The notes below the pieces were generated by a model that was given only the letters and a program-made list of their open reading frames with translations, had not been told where the DNA came from and did no database searches. The position numbers and the translations under genes were made by a program. 27,507 bases of DNA, from contig PAFB01000028.1 in the NCBI GenBank assembly GCA_002700865.1, forward strand, positions 1 to 27,507. Reading direction: 5' to 3'. The DNA comes from Rhodospirillaceae bacterium. GTDB taxonomy: Bacteria > Pseudomonadota > Alphaproteobacteria > UBA7985. This document shows, in pieces, positions 6,798 through 15,967 of the stretch; within the stretch, counting starts at the first letter, position 1, and each line of letters opens with the position of its first letter.

Positions 6798-7985
6798 CTA
6801 AGTCAGCAACCCGCCCAAGGCCAGAACCGCTCGGCTGTCTGGAAACACCAGACTGTCGAGTTCTGCACGACGCAGGTCAAACTGCGCCGCCAATACGCCT
6901 TTGAGCAGCTGGCGGGTATCCAGCGTGGGGCGCAGGTCGCGGCCTTCATACAATTGCCGGTCAGCAAGGCCCGGCCAGTCGGCCAGGACCCGTCCACCAC
7001 GGACAGCACCGCCGAACAGCAGCGCCGCACCGCCCGTGCCGTGATCGGTTCCAACATTGCCATTCGCAGCAACGGTTCGCCCGAACTCCGTGGTCACCAC
7101 AACAACCGTTTTTGACCACGCTTGGGCCGAAAATTCAGCCTTGAGCGCAAGCAAACCATCCGCGAGCGCTTGTAACCGCCGGTCTAGCGTGCCGCCAGCC
7201 ATGCCCTGACCTGCGTGAGTGTCCCAGCCAGAGAACTCCAGTGAGGCGATACGGGCACCATCAGGCGCATTCAGGAAGCGGCCTGTCGCAGCGAACAGCT
7301 GCTCGAACTGCGCCAAACCGCGACGACTGCGATTACTGCCGTCACTCATGACCATGGCCTGCTCCTCCAGCGTCAGAGCAGCGGTGAAGGGGTCTGCGAG
7401 CACGGGGTCGAGGTTATACAGTTGCGCAAGATCATCGATGAAACCCTCGCTGCCCGCGCGGGAGGCTGAAGGCGCCCAAGTCGCGACAGGGACACGGCCC
7501 TGCATCGACAGCGGCAGTGACCCGCCAACGGCGATACCCGTGCTGGTCGATCCGCCCAACACCTCTAGCGTTCGGTTCAACCAGCCGCTGGCCGCGCCAA
7601 CCGGCCGATCCAAACCGGTTTCGAGAATAGATTGCGCATCGAAGTGCGAACGCGTGCGATAGGGAATCGCCAGCCCCTGCACCGGCATTAACTCACCGCT
7701 GCGATAGCTCTCCGCCAGGGGCGACAGGCCGGGAGCGAGTGAGAACAGATCATCAAGCGGGTTCAGATCACCCGCCCCATAGGCCAGCTTGCCCCGTGCC
7801 GCGCGGTAGCTCGGGTCGCCGACTGGCACGACGGCATGCAAGCCATCCATGGCACCGCGAAGCAGGACAAACACAAATCGTCGGTCGCCCGCCGTTTGGG
7901 CAAAACTCAGGGATGGCGCGAACGTCGTAGCAAGGCCACCGGCGCAAGCTGCGCTCAAAAAGGAACGTCTGTTAAAGGAGCTCAT
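6798..7985 (-). CDS. DUF1501 family protein, predicted Tat-exported
   Basis: 395 aa. The first 30 residues, starting MSSFNRRSFLSAACAGG and ending near FAQ, form a twin-arginine signal (NRRSFL, then a hydrophobic stretch), so the protein is likely folded and exported to the periplasm. The body has DUF1501 features: FVFVLLRGAMDGLHAV near the start, FSGWDTHAGQG, and VVVVTTEFGRTVAANGNVGTDHG near the end, reminiscent of the alkaline-phosphatase/sulfatase fold. Molecular function is not established. A longer open frame begins at 8063, but the ATG at 7985 has a GGAGG ribosome binding site about 10 nt upstream and begins at the signal peptide. It lies 7 nt downstream of the DUF1800 gene; this pairing recurs in many bacteria. 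Confidence 0.9.
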   Translation of the reverse strand: MSSFNRRSFLSAACAGGLATTFAPSLSFAQTAGDRRFVFVLLRGAMDGLHAVVPVGDPSYRAARGKLAYGAGDLNPLDDLFSLAPGLSPLAESYRSGELMPVQGLAIPYRTRSHFDAQSILETGLDRPVGAASGWLNRTLEVLGGSTSTGIAVGGSLPLSMQGRVPVATWAPSASRAGSEGFIDDLAQLYNLDPVLADPFTAALTLEEQAMVMSDGSNRSRRGLAQFEQLFAATGRFLNAPDGARIASLEFSGWDTHAGQGMAGGTLDRRLQALADGLLALKAEFSAQAWSKTVVVVTTEFGRTVAANGNVGTDHGTGGAALLFGGAVRGGRVLADWPGLADRQLYEGRDLRPTLDTRQLLKGVLAAQFDLRRAELDSLVFPDSRAVLALGGLLT

Positions 7986-7992
7986 GTCTTTC

Positions 7993-9336
7993 TTACCTCC
8001 ACTGGAAGTCAGGACTGGCAACCAACAGCGCCAGTTGCAGTTGCGGGGTTGCTTGCTGCGCAATCAGGTCAGCGAGCGCTTTGGCGTTGGAGGACTCGAC
8101 CGTGTCGGCCAGAATCGCGCGGACATCGACAGACTGACGCCGCATCATCTTTGCCAGCTGTTGCGCCAGATCGGCGCGGCGCAGCAGGCTGTCCGGATCG
8201 GCCCAATCCACGATCGTATCGCTATAACCGGCAGGTGAGGACGGCGACCACGGCACATGACGCATTGACTGCAGCGTCCGAACGGCCTTGCGATCGAGCG
8301 TCTTCAGCCCCAGCGCGCGCGCTGCTGCGATCAGGAATTCCTGTGGCGTCCGAAATTTTCGCTGTTCACCGTGCAAGGCACCGTCAAGGTCTATCAGCGC
8401 CAGACTCACGGCCCGCAAATCACCGTTTGAGCGCGCAAAAACGCGAGCGATGTAGTCGACATCCAACGGATGGGGCTGGTCGGCGACAAAGTGTCGAACA
8501 AGCTTGGTCGCGATAAAGGTCGCGGTTGCAGGATGCTGACAAAGCATGGAAATCGCCCGCCGGCCCTCCTCGACCCCCGCTTCAGCAAAGCGTCGGTTTA
8601 GCAGCGTCTTTGCGCCCGGCTCATGGACACGGTCCAGAAACATAAATGGCTGAGGCTTATTGTTGCTCTGCCCTCTGAACACGCCGCCAACGGTCCAACC
8701 GGTCAGCATCAAAGCCAGCTGCTCAACATCAGTCTGAGTGTAGCCACCATCAACGCCCAGCGTGTGCAGCTCCATCAGCTCGCGCGCGTAGTTCTCATTC
8801 AACCCGCGTCCATTTCGACTGCCGGCCTTGGAGTTCGGGCCAATCGAGCGGACCTGATCGAGGTAAATCAGCATGGCCGGGTGCATGGAGGTTGCCAGTA
8901 CCATATCTTCAAAACGGCCAAAGACATGGGGGCGGATGGCTTCGCGCTCATAGGCCCCTGCGACGTGGCCGACAAGCTGCTCGCTCTGCATGCTCACCGC
9001 AAAATGATTGCCCCAAAAGCGCACGAGGCGCTCAGCGAAGGGGGCGTCGGTGGTGACAGCGTGGCTTAGGGCTGCTTGCATTTCATCACCGGCTCGCTTC
9101 CGCCCTGCCTGACGGACCGCCTGCCGGGTTTCCTTAGACCGCTTGCCCTGCTCGCGCAGTCGAACAAGGTCATTGATGATGGTTTGTGTGCTGTCGAGGT
9201 TTGGGTCGCGGAGCAGCGCGACTTCCGGACGGACTTGCCGACTCAGCCAGGCGCGAGCATCGATAGCGCTGCGTTCACCGGGACGCGCGCCCAGGCCAAA
9301 GCGGTTGAGGGCGCGTAGATTGGGGTCGATTTGCAT
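7993..9336 (-). CDS. DUF1800 family protein
   Basis: 447 aa, recognised by the DUF1800 core motif NENYARELMELHTLGV followed by GGYTQTDVEQLALMLTGW, and by the N-terminal ALNRFGLGARPGE stretch. No signal peptide or membrane segment is evident at the N-terminus, unlike the DUF1501 partner. Function is unknown; the conserved partnership suggests the two proteins act together or one matures the other. The ATG at 9336 has GGAG 8-9 nt upstream. A 56-nt gap separates it from the exported unknown gene upstream on the same strand, so transcription from gyrB may continue into it. Confidence 0.92.
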   Translation of the reverse strand: MQIDPNLRALNRFGLGARPGERSAIDARAWLSRQVRPEVALLRDPNLDSTQTIINDLVRLREQGKRSKETRQAVRQAGRKRAGDEMQAALSHAVTTDAPFAERLVRFWGNHFAVSMQSEQLVGHVAGAYEREAIRPHVFGRFEDMVLATSMHPAMLIYLDQVRSIGPNSKAGSRNGRGLNENYARELMELHTLGVDGGYTQTDVEQLALMLTGWTVGGVFRGQSNNKPQPFMFLDRVHEPGAKTLLNRRFAEAGVEEGRRAISMLCQHPATATFIATKLVRHFVADQPHPLDVDYIARVFARSNGDLRAVSLALIDLDGALHGEQRKFRTPQEFLIAAARALGLKTLDRKAVRTLQSMRHVPWSPSSPAGYSDTIVDWADPDSLLRRADLAQQLAKMMRRQSVDVRAILADTVESSNAKALADLIAQQATPQLQLALLVASPDFQWR

Positions 9337-9392
9337 AAGAGTTTCTCCGTTCTTGTGACTGTTTACGAGAGAAACGTGTCATTTATCCCTGC

Positions 9393-11138
9393 CTAACGCA
9401 GAAATTGTTGAAACGGCAGCGGTCGCCCGTTGACCAGCGGTAATCCGCCCGTTTCCGGAAACTCCATTTCAAACCGCAACTGCCCACCGTCTTCTCGCAC
9501 CGCAAAAGTCTGCAGCAGCGTCAGCCCGAGCAGGCCTGCGGACATGGCTTGAGAAACCGCGGGGACCGGCGTGCCGATGGATTGCTGCATGCCGATTTGC
9601 AGGGGCGCGAGCGGACCGGTGAGCATCGTCATCGTGCCCTCAACCGGAATTCGACCCTGACGCAGCTTGAGACGGCTGGAAAATTCCATCTGCAGCAAAC
9701 GAGAGGTGTAGAAGGAATCCTTCAGAACCAGCGTTAAGGACGCAATATCTTTGGGCAAGGCCCGCCCGATATCACCGAAGTCGAGCGACAACACAGCCGT
9801 CAGCAAGCCCTGAACTTCCTCGGCGGAAAGACCCTCCAACCCCAGCGTGATCGCCGCTTCCTGTGGCATGGCCGGGGTGAGGATCATCGACGCGAAGGGT
9901 TCCAGCGCATCCTTGTTCAACCAGTTCGCGACGTTGAGCTGCTCGCCTGCGCCGGTCATCTCAAAGTTCTGACCACCGTCGGACTGCGGCACGCTTTGCA
10001 ACCCGCCACTCAGGCGCTTAGCCGTGAAGTCCAGCTCTAGCTGCGGGACCGCCACGGACGTGTCCCCCACCTCAACATCCAGCATGAGGGAAACCTCCTG
10101 CCCCAGCGCGGGCGCGTCAAAGCCTTCATAGCGATCGAGCAGCAGGTCAGCGAGCACCTGTGAATCCATCCCAGCTAAAGCCAAGACCAGGGTTGAGGGC
10201 TCCCTGACGTCGACCCTCATCCGATCGAGGGTCTGCGTCAGCGAAGCCAGCGTCGCATCGATGCGCAAACGACTTTGATCGGCTTCTTCATCCGGCTCAA
10301 CGCTGAACAGCAGCGACGTTCGGCCCAAAGTCCCCTCCGAAGGTGGTACGGTCTGCGCCCAGCTCTCGCCGGCAAAATCAATACTGATTTGCAGCCCGTC
10401 CATGGTGCTGACTTCCGGTGGGTCAGGGGCGAGCTTCTGCTGGATTTCGGTCTCCCGGAACAGCAGTCCGCTGAGCCGATAGGCTAAAGCGACCAGCACT
10501 TGCCCGCTGTCTGAAGCCTCGGGGAACGACAGCTCGATGTTCAGCGACTTGGCCCGCTCGGTCCCGGTGAAGCTCTTGCCATACTCAGCCACAAAGCGTT
10601 CAACATCGAAGGAAAGAACATGCTTGCCCTTTTCCCGCTGCAACGTGCTGGTCAGGCCCTTGGCTGTGTAGCTGATGCCAGCGCCCTGAAACCGGATGCT
10701 GTCCACCGACAGCTCAAAACTGTCAAAGCCCCGGTTTTTTATCGACCAGACACCGGAAAACTCAGGCGCAATCAGCTTGAGCGACTGGCCTTCGGGCATG
10801 ATTGTCGAGGTTGGTAGCCCTTCGACTGTTACTTCGATCAAATCACCGTCGGGGACGGTGCGCGGCAGGCGCAGAGTCGCAGGTTCGGGAACGGTTGCCG
10901 ACGAGCCCGGCAATCCAAGGCCGTTAATAACGACATGATATTCACCTCCGTCGCCGTTCACCGTGACGTGCTCAAAGTGCAGGCCGGGGAACAGGAAAAA
11001 CGGGTTCTGGCGCGACACCATGGCAGCGACCAGCTCATAGACTTCCAGCAATTCCAAATCGCGTGCCTGTGCCGGGCGTGGCAACCCGCCCCAAAGCACA
11101 AGGGCACCCAACAGGGCGCCCGCGAGAGATTTAAACAT
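9393..11138 (-). CDS. Unrecognised exported protein coupled to gyrB
   Basis: 581 aa; I do not recognise the family. Residues 1-26 are a clear Sec signal peptide with a likely cut after AQA (RPAQA then RDLELLE). The rest is soluble, beta-rich in appearance, has no cysteine I can see, and has no second membrane segment. The repeated style (residues 50-330 and 330-560 alternate polar beta strands with amphipathic LxVxL stretches) and the C-terminal LPLVNGRPLP recall large periplasmic beta proteins of the DUF945/YdgA or DUF2125 kind, but that is a loose impression. Its ATG overlaps the gyrB stop by 8 nt, so it is translationally coupled to gyrB. DUF1800 and DUF1501 follow. Confidence 0.8.
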   Translation of the reverse strand: MFKSLAGALLGALVLWGGLPRPAQARDLELLEVYELVAAMVSRQNPFFLFPGLHFEHVTVNGDGGEYHVVINGLGLPGSSATVPEPATLRLPRTVPDGDLIEVTVEGLPTSTIMPEGQSLKLIAPEFSGVWSIKNRGFDSFELSVDSIRFQGAGISYTAKGLTSTLQREKGKHVLSFDVERFVAEYGKSFTGTERAKSLNIELSFPEASDSGQVLVALAYRLSGLLFRETEIQQKLAPDPPEVSTMDGLQISIDFAGESWAQTVPPSEGTLGRTSLLFSVEPDEEADQSRLRIDATLASLTQTLDRMRVDVREPSTLVLALAGMDSQVLADLLLDRYEGFDAPALGQEVSLMLDVEVGDTSVAVPQLELDFTAKRLSGGLQSVPQSDGGQNFEMTGAGEQLNVANWLNKDALEPFASMILTPAMPQEAAITLGLEGLSAEEVQGLLTAVLSLDFGDIGRALPKDIASLTLVLKDSFYTSRLLQMEFSSRLKLRQGRIPVEGTMTMLTGPLAPLQIGMQQSIGTPVPAVSQAMSAGLLGLTLLQTFAVREDGGQLRFEMEFPETGGLPLVNGRPLPFQQFLR

Positions 11139-13554
11139 CGAGGTTTACGACTTCCAAGGCATTGGCCTGAATGAAATCCCGACGCGGTTCGACCTGATCC
11201 CCCATCAAGGTCGCAAAGACCGCATCAGCAGTTTTGCCCTGCTCGATCCGTACTTGCAGCAGGGTTCGGGCATTGGGGTCGAGGGTGGTTTCCCAAAGCT
11301 GGTCAGCGTTCATTTCACCCAGCCCCTTGTATCGAGACACATTCTGTCCCTTACGGCCCCGGTCCAGTATAGCTTTGCCCAGCGCCGAGGGTCCGAACAG
11401 TTCGATTGACGGTTCATCACCAAAAGCCAGCCGCGCGGGCTTGGCGAACAAAGGCGAAAGCTCAGGCATCAATACCGACAGGCGGCGTCCGTCGCGGCCA
11501 TCGAGGTCGCGGGCAGACAGCGTATAGCGCTGTGGCACGCCTCGCAGGGTCCGGGCAGAAATCAACCGCTGCCCTTCCTGGTTGGTGCCTCCTTCAACAA
11601 AGCACTCCCAGCCGCGTTCGTGGATTTCGGATGCCATGTTGAGCCGCTCGGTCAGGTTAGCCGCAACACGATCGCCTGCGCCGTCCGGGAAGAACCCCGC
11701 GAGACCCGCCTGCTCGACCACAAAAGCACTGCCGACAATCCGCCCCATCATCGTGACCGACCGCGACGCGCTCAATGATTTGCGCACCACGTCCGCCAGA
11801 TCGGCGCCCGCTCGCTGGCTACCATCGCCCAGCGTGAGCAAAGCGTCTTTCAGGCCCTCATTCAGCAGATATTCGTCCAGCGCTGCCTGATCCTTCAGAT
11901 AGGTCTCCGAAGACCCTTTTTTGGCGCGGAACAAAGGCGGCTGGGCGATATAGAGATTACCGCGCTCGATCAGCTCTGGCATTTGCCGGTAGAAGAATGT
12001 CAGCAACAGCGTCCGAATATGCGCGCCATCGACATCCGCATCCGTCATGATGACAATCTTGTGATAGCGCAGCTTATCGGCGTTAAATTCCTCACGACCA
12101 ATGCCGGTTCCCAGTGCCGCGATCAACGTGCCGATTTCCTGACTGCCCAGCATCTTGTCAAAGCGCGCCCGTTCAACGTTCAGGATCTTGCCGCGCAAGG
12201 GAAGGATTGCCTGGAACTTGCGGTCGCGGCCCTGTTTGGCTGAACCGCCTGCGGAATCACCCTCGACCAGGAAGACTTCAGCGACTTCAGGGTCACGCGA
12301 CTGGCAATCGGCAAGTTTTCCGGGCAGGGAGTTGATGTCGAGGCCGCCCTTCTTCCGGGTCAGTTCCCGCGCACGGCGCGCCGCTTCGCGAGCGGAGGCA
12401 GCTTCACAGACCTTCTGCACAATCCGGCGGGCTTCTTGCGGGTGTTCCTCGAACCAGCGCTGCAGCTCTTCGTTGACCACGCTTTCGACCACGGGGCGGA
12501 CTTCAGAGGAAACCAGCTTGTCCTTGGTTTGGGAGGAAAACTTAGGGTCGGGCACTTTGACCGACAGCACACAGGTCAACCCCTCCCGCGCGTCATCACC
12601 GGTCAGCGTCACTTTCTCTTTCTTGGCAATGCCGCTTTCGTTGGCATAGCCGTTCACCTGCCGCGTCAGCGCACCCCGGAACCCAGCAAGGTGGGTGCCG
12701 CCGTCGCGTTGGGGGATGTTGTTCGTGAAGCAGAGCGTGTTCTCGTGGTAGGCGTCGGTCCACTCCATGGCCACTTCAACGGTGATCCCGTCCTTTGACG
12801 CCGTCATCAGGATGGGGTCGGGAACCAGCGACTGCTTGGCCTGATTGAGGTACTTCACATAGGCTGTCAAACCGCCTTCGTAGAAGAGATCGGCTTCAAC
12901 AGGGGTGTCCGGGCGCTCGTCGGTCAAGATGATCCGAACGCCGGAGTTGAGAAAGGCCAACTCCCGCAGGCGGGCTTCAAGTGTATCGTAGCTGAACACT
13001 GTCTGGGTGAAAGTTTCCGACGAAGGCCAAAACCGAATGCGCGTGCCGGTCTGATCCGCCGGGACTTCGCTCTTGATGGTCAGAGGGCCATCGGCTTCGC
13101 CGTGGGAAAAGGTCATCTGGTGCTCTTTTCCATCCCGCCAGATCGTCAGCTCCAGCTTGGAAGACAACGCATTCACCACCGACACGCCAACGCCGTGCAA
13201 GCCACCAGAGACCTTGTAGGAGTTCTGATCAAACTTACCGCCTGCGTGCAGCTGAGTCATGATCACTTCAGCGGCTGAAACGCCCTCTTCGGCATGGATA
13301 TCGACGGGAATACCCCGGCCGTTATCCTGAACTGAAACCGAGTGATCTTCATGCATGATGACCAGCGTCCGGTCACAGTGTCCGGCAAGTGCCTCGTCAA
13401 TGGCATTGTCGACAACCTCGTAGACCATGTGATGCAGGCCCGAACCGTCGTCCGTATCGCCTATGTACATCCCCGGCCGCTTGCGCACGGCATCCAGTCC
13501 GCGGAGGACTTTGATGCTATCGGCGCCATATTCGTCTTGCTGCTGTTCTGCCAT
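11131..13554 (-). CDS. gyrB: DNA gyrase subunit B
   Basis: ATPase subunit of DNA gyrase, which introduces negative supercoils together with GyrA; 807 aa, normal length. The GHKL ATPase domain shows EVVDNAIDEA (46-55), NGRGIPVD (78-85) and GGLHGVGVSVVNALS (117-131). The Toprim region has EGDSAGGSAKQGRDR (431-445) and TDADVDGAHIRTLLL (504-518), and the C-terminus has YKGLGEMNADQLWETT. The ATG at 13554 is preceded by GGGACGAA, a usable Shine-Dalgarno. It lies 47 nt downstream of recF; the small hairpin GCCAA-GCT-TTGGC in that gap is weak. The stop codon is embedded in the start of the next, unknown gene. Gene order dnaN-recF-gyrB is canonical. Confidence 0.98.
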   Translation of the reverse strand: MAEQQQDEYGADSIKVLRGLDAVRKRPGMYIGDTDDGSGLHHMVYEVVDNAIDEALAGHCDRTLVIMHEDHSVSVQDNGRGIPVDIHAEEGVSAAEVIMTQLHAGGKFDQNSYKVSGGLHGVGVSVVNALSSKLELTIWRDGKEHQMTFSHGEADGPLTIKSEVPADQTGTRIRFWPSSETFTQTVFSYDTLEARLRELAFLNSGVRIILTDERPDTPVEADLFYEGGLTAYVKYLNQAKQSLVPDPILMTASKDGITVEVAMEWTDAYHENTLCFTNNIPQRDGGTHLAGFRGALTRQVNGYANESGIAKKEKVTLTGDDAREGLTCVLSVKVPDPKFSSQTKDKLVSSEVRPVVESVVNEELQRWFEEHPQEARRIVQKVCEAASAREAARRARELTRKKGGLDINSLPGKLADCQSRDPEVAEVFLVEGDSAGGSAKQGRDRKFQAILPLRGKILNVERARFDKMLGSQEIGTLIAALGTGIGREEFNADKLRYHKIVIMTDADVDGAHIRTLLLTFFYRQMPELIERGNLYIAQPPLFRAKKGSSETYLKDQAALDEYLLNEGLKDALLTLGDGSQRAGADLADVVRKSLSASRSVTMMGRIVGSAFVVEQAGLAGFFPDGAGDRVAANLTERLNMASEIHERGWECFVEGGTNQEGQRLISARTLRGVPQRYTLSARDLDGRDGRRLSVLMPELSPLFAKPARLAFGDEPSIELFGPSALGKAILDRGRKGQNVSRYKGLGEMNADQLWETTLDPNARTLLQVRIEQGKTADAVFATLMGDQVEPRRDFIQANALEVVNLDV

Positions 13555-13601
13555 TTCGTCCCACTTTAGCCGGCCCGGCCAAAGCTTGGCACGTCCGGGT
13601 C

Positions 13602-14762
13602 TCAGGTCTCTTGAGTTACTTGGCCATTATGGACTGAAAACAAGGCGATTTCACCGCTTATTTCGCAGAATGTTATGGATTCGGTACCTGTCATCCATAT
13701 TTGCCCGCCCAAGGGGATCAATGCTTCGAGCAAAGCGGCTCTACGGGACAAATCAAGGTGCGCCGCGACCTCATCCAGCAGCATAATCGGCTTCAGGCGA
13801 CGGGCGGCGGTGAGCAGTTGAGCGTGACCCAGAATCACAGCCAGCAACAGCGCCTTTTGCTCACCGGTCGAACACTGCGAGGCCTCGCGCCCATGCACGG
13901 CGTGGTGGACTTCCAGATCCGAGCGGTGCGGGCCAACGGTGGACTGGCCAACAATGCCGTCGCGCATTCGAACATCTGCCAGTTTGCGGCGGAATTGGTC
14001 TTCGACGTCGAGCGCGGAGTCTCCTGCCAATGCTGTCTCCAGCCCAGATTTGAACCCCAGACGGGCTCCGGGAAACGGCCCGACGCCGCTGGCAATCCGG
14101 TCCGATAAGCGCCGCATCAACCCCCGCCGGGCGGCGGCCATGGCGACCCCGTGCCGGGCCATGGACTCCTCCAGGCTGTCCAGCCAGGGGCCATCGGGCT
14201 TGGTTTCAGTCTTAACGGCATCGCGCAGCAGCTTTAACCGTTGCCGCATCACTTGGCCGTAGGCCTGTGCATTGCCAACATGACCGGGATCGTAGGCGGC
14301 GACCAGCTGGTCGAAGAAGCGGCGGCGGTCCTGCGCAGGTCCGCGCCACAGTGCATCATCATCCGGGGTCAGCCACAAAATCGGCAGGATCTCGGCAAAG
14401 GCCGTGGCGCCGTTCTTGTTCTTGCCGTCCAGCCGCAGAACGCGCTTGCCACCCGGCGCATCCAGCCCGACCCCCAACTGGCGAGCCCCCAAGGGCGTCT
14501 CCACGGTGGCTGAAACGGCCCAAGTACCGCTATCGTTGATTAAGTCGCCGTCGGCATTTCGACTGGCAACCTCGGCTGCCGGGGCACCCCGCAAGCCTCG
14601 TCCGGGCGCAAACAGGCTGATGGCTTCGAGCAAGTTGGTTTTGCCCGCGCCATTGGGCCCGACAAAGGCCACGGGGCCTTCTGGCAGGCACACGTCAAGG
14701 TGCGCGTAGGAGCGAAAGTGCGAGCAGGCCAAGCGGCTTATCCAGACCGAGCCTGCTTCCAC
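13602..14762 (-). CDS. recF: DNA replication and repair protein RecF
   Basis: SMC-like ATPase that helps load RecA at single-stranded gaps (RecFOR pathway); 386 aa. Walker A GPNGAGKTN (35-43), the ABC-type signature STGEQKA (298-304) and Walker B LLDEVAAHLD (328-337) are all intact, and the N-terminal SRLACSHFRSY is typical. The start codon is GTG at 14762, with AGGGAA about 9 nt upstream; the family core begins at VWISRL, so no later start is reasonable. It lies 32 nt downstream of dnaN and 47 nt upstream of gyrB on the same strand, as in the standard replication operon. Confidence 0.96.
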   Translation of the reverse strand: MEAGSVWISRLACSHFRSYAHLDVCLPEGPVAFVGPNGAGKTNLLEAISLFAPGRGLRGAPAAEVASRNADGDLINDSGTWAVSATVETPLGARQLGVGLDAPGGKRVLRLDGKNKNGATAFAEILPILWLTPDDDALWRGPAQDRRRFFDQLVAAYDPGHVGNAQAYGQVMRQRLKLLRDAVKTETKPDGPWLDSLEESMARHGVAMAAARRGLMRRLSDRIASGVGPFPGARLGFKSGLETALAGDSALDVEDQFRRKLADVRMRDGIVGQSTVGPHRSDLEVHHAVHGREASQCSTGEQKALLLAVILGHAQLLTAARRLKPIMLLDEVAAHLDLSRRAALLEALIPLGGQIWMTGTESITFCEISGEIALFSVHNGQVTQET

Positions 14763-14794
14763 GGTTGACGGTTCCCTGTTCCCCGAGCCGCTGC

Positions 14795-15913
14795 TTAAAC
14801 GCGCATGGGCATGAGGACATACAGAACCGAAGCGCTGTCTTTGTCCTTAACCAGCGTCGGTGAACCGGCATCAGCGAAAACAAACTCCGCCGAGTCGCCC
14901 GAAAGCTGGTTTGCGATATCGAGCAGGTAGCGCGCGTTGAAGCCGATTTCCAAGTCGGTTGAACCGTACTCAACATCGATTTCCTCGGTCGCCTGCCCGC
15001 GATCCGGCGAGTTGGCAGACAAGTTGAGACGACCGGCCGAAACCCCCAGCTTGACCGCCCGGCTTTCGGACGATGCGATGGTAGAAACCCGGTCGACCGC
15101 TTGGGCAAAGGTTGCTTTTTCCACGCTCATCGACTTGTCGTTCGCCGTCGGGATGACGCGCTCGTAGTCCGGGAAAGTGCCGTCGATCAGTTTGGAGGAC
15201 AAGGTCACGTCAGAGAACCGGAACTCAATGCGGGAATCAGACAGTGAAACCCGCACGTTTTCGTCGCCGCCATCGAGCAGTTTTGCCAGCTCACCCACGG
15301 TCTTCCGCGGCACGATCACGCCCGGCATCTCCGCCGCCCCGGTTGGCAAGACTGTTTCAAACCGCGCAAGCCGGTGACCGTCCGTGGCGACTGCGCGCAG
15401 CACTGCGGACGCGCCTTCGCCCATGGCATGCAGGTAAATTCCGTTGAGGTAATACCGGGTTTCCTCGGTAGAAATCGCAAAGCGGGTCCGTTCGATCAGG
15501 GTCTTGAGCTCTTCAGCCGGCATTTCAAACGAAATCGGCATGGAAGCGCCGTCAAGCGACGGGTAGTCTTCGCGCGGCAAAGTGGACAGCTCAAACCGCG
15601 CCTTACCCGCCGTCAGGGTCATCCGCCCGGTATCGCCTGAACTGGTCAGCCCAACCTCAACCCCGTCTGGCAGCTTGCGTACGATGTCAAACAGCATATG
15701 CGCCGGCGCGGTGAGCGCGCCTGGCTGAGACACTGAAGCACCGGTGGTTTCAGTGATGGTCAGATCCATGTCAGTCGCGGTCAAGGTGACCGCTCCGCCT
15801 TCACATTCAATCAGCACGTTGGACAGAATGGGAATGGTGTTCCGGCGTTCAACCACGCTTTGAACGTGGGAAAGACTGCGCATCAAGCTCTGGCGTTCGA
15901 TACGGAGGTCCAT
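14795..15913 (-). CDS. dnaN: DNA polymerase III beta subunit (sliding clamp)
   Basis: 372 aa; the dimeric ring that tethers DNA polymerase III to its template. The N-terminus MDLRIERQSLMRSLSHVQ, the NTIPILSNVLIE motif, TDMDLTI, and the C-terminal LYVLMPMRV are standard. The ATG at 15913 has GGAA 9 nt upstream. It heads dnaN-recF-gyrB, but instead of following dnaA it follows an ECF sigma operon whose last gene stops 54 nt upstream. A -35-like TTGACC on the minus strand (15971-15966) overlaps that upstream stop codon, but no good -10 follows it, so the promoter for dnaN is uncertain. Confidence 0.98.
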   Translation of the reverse strand: MDLRIERQSLMRSLSHVQSVVERRNTIPILSNVLIECEGGAVTLTATDMDLTITETTGASVSQPGALTAPAHMLFDIVRKLPDGVEVGLTSSGDTGRMTLTAGKARFELSTLPREDYPSLDGASMPISFEMPAEELKTLIERTRFAISTEETRYYLNGIYLHAMGEGASAVLRAVATDGHRLARFETVLPTGAAEMPGVIVPRKTVGELAKLLDGGDENVRVSLSDSRIEFRFSDVTLSSKLIDGTFPDYERVIPTANDKSMSVEKATFAQAVDRVSTIASSESRAVKLGVSAGRLNLSANSPDRGQATEEIDVEYGSTDLEIGFNARYLLDIANQLSGDSAEFVFADAGSPTLVKDKDSASVLYVLMPMRV

Positions 15914-15967
15914 GGCGTTTGTTCCGTCTGAGAAATTCGTTGGGCCGTAAGGAATAGCCCCCTGTGG

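Noticed and set aside
6798..8063. Longer N-terminus for the DUF1501 protein (start at 8063)
   Set aside because: It would put 26 non-conserved residues before the Tat signal and overlap the end of the DUF1800 gene; the ATG at 7985 has a good ribosome binding site.
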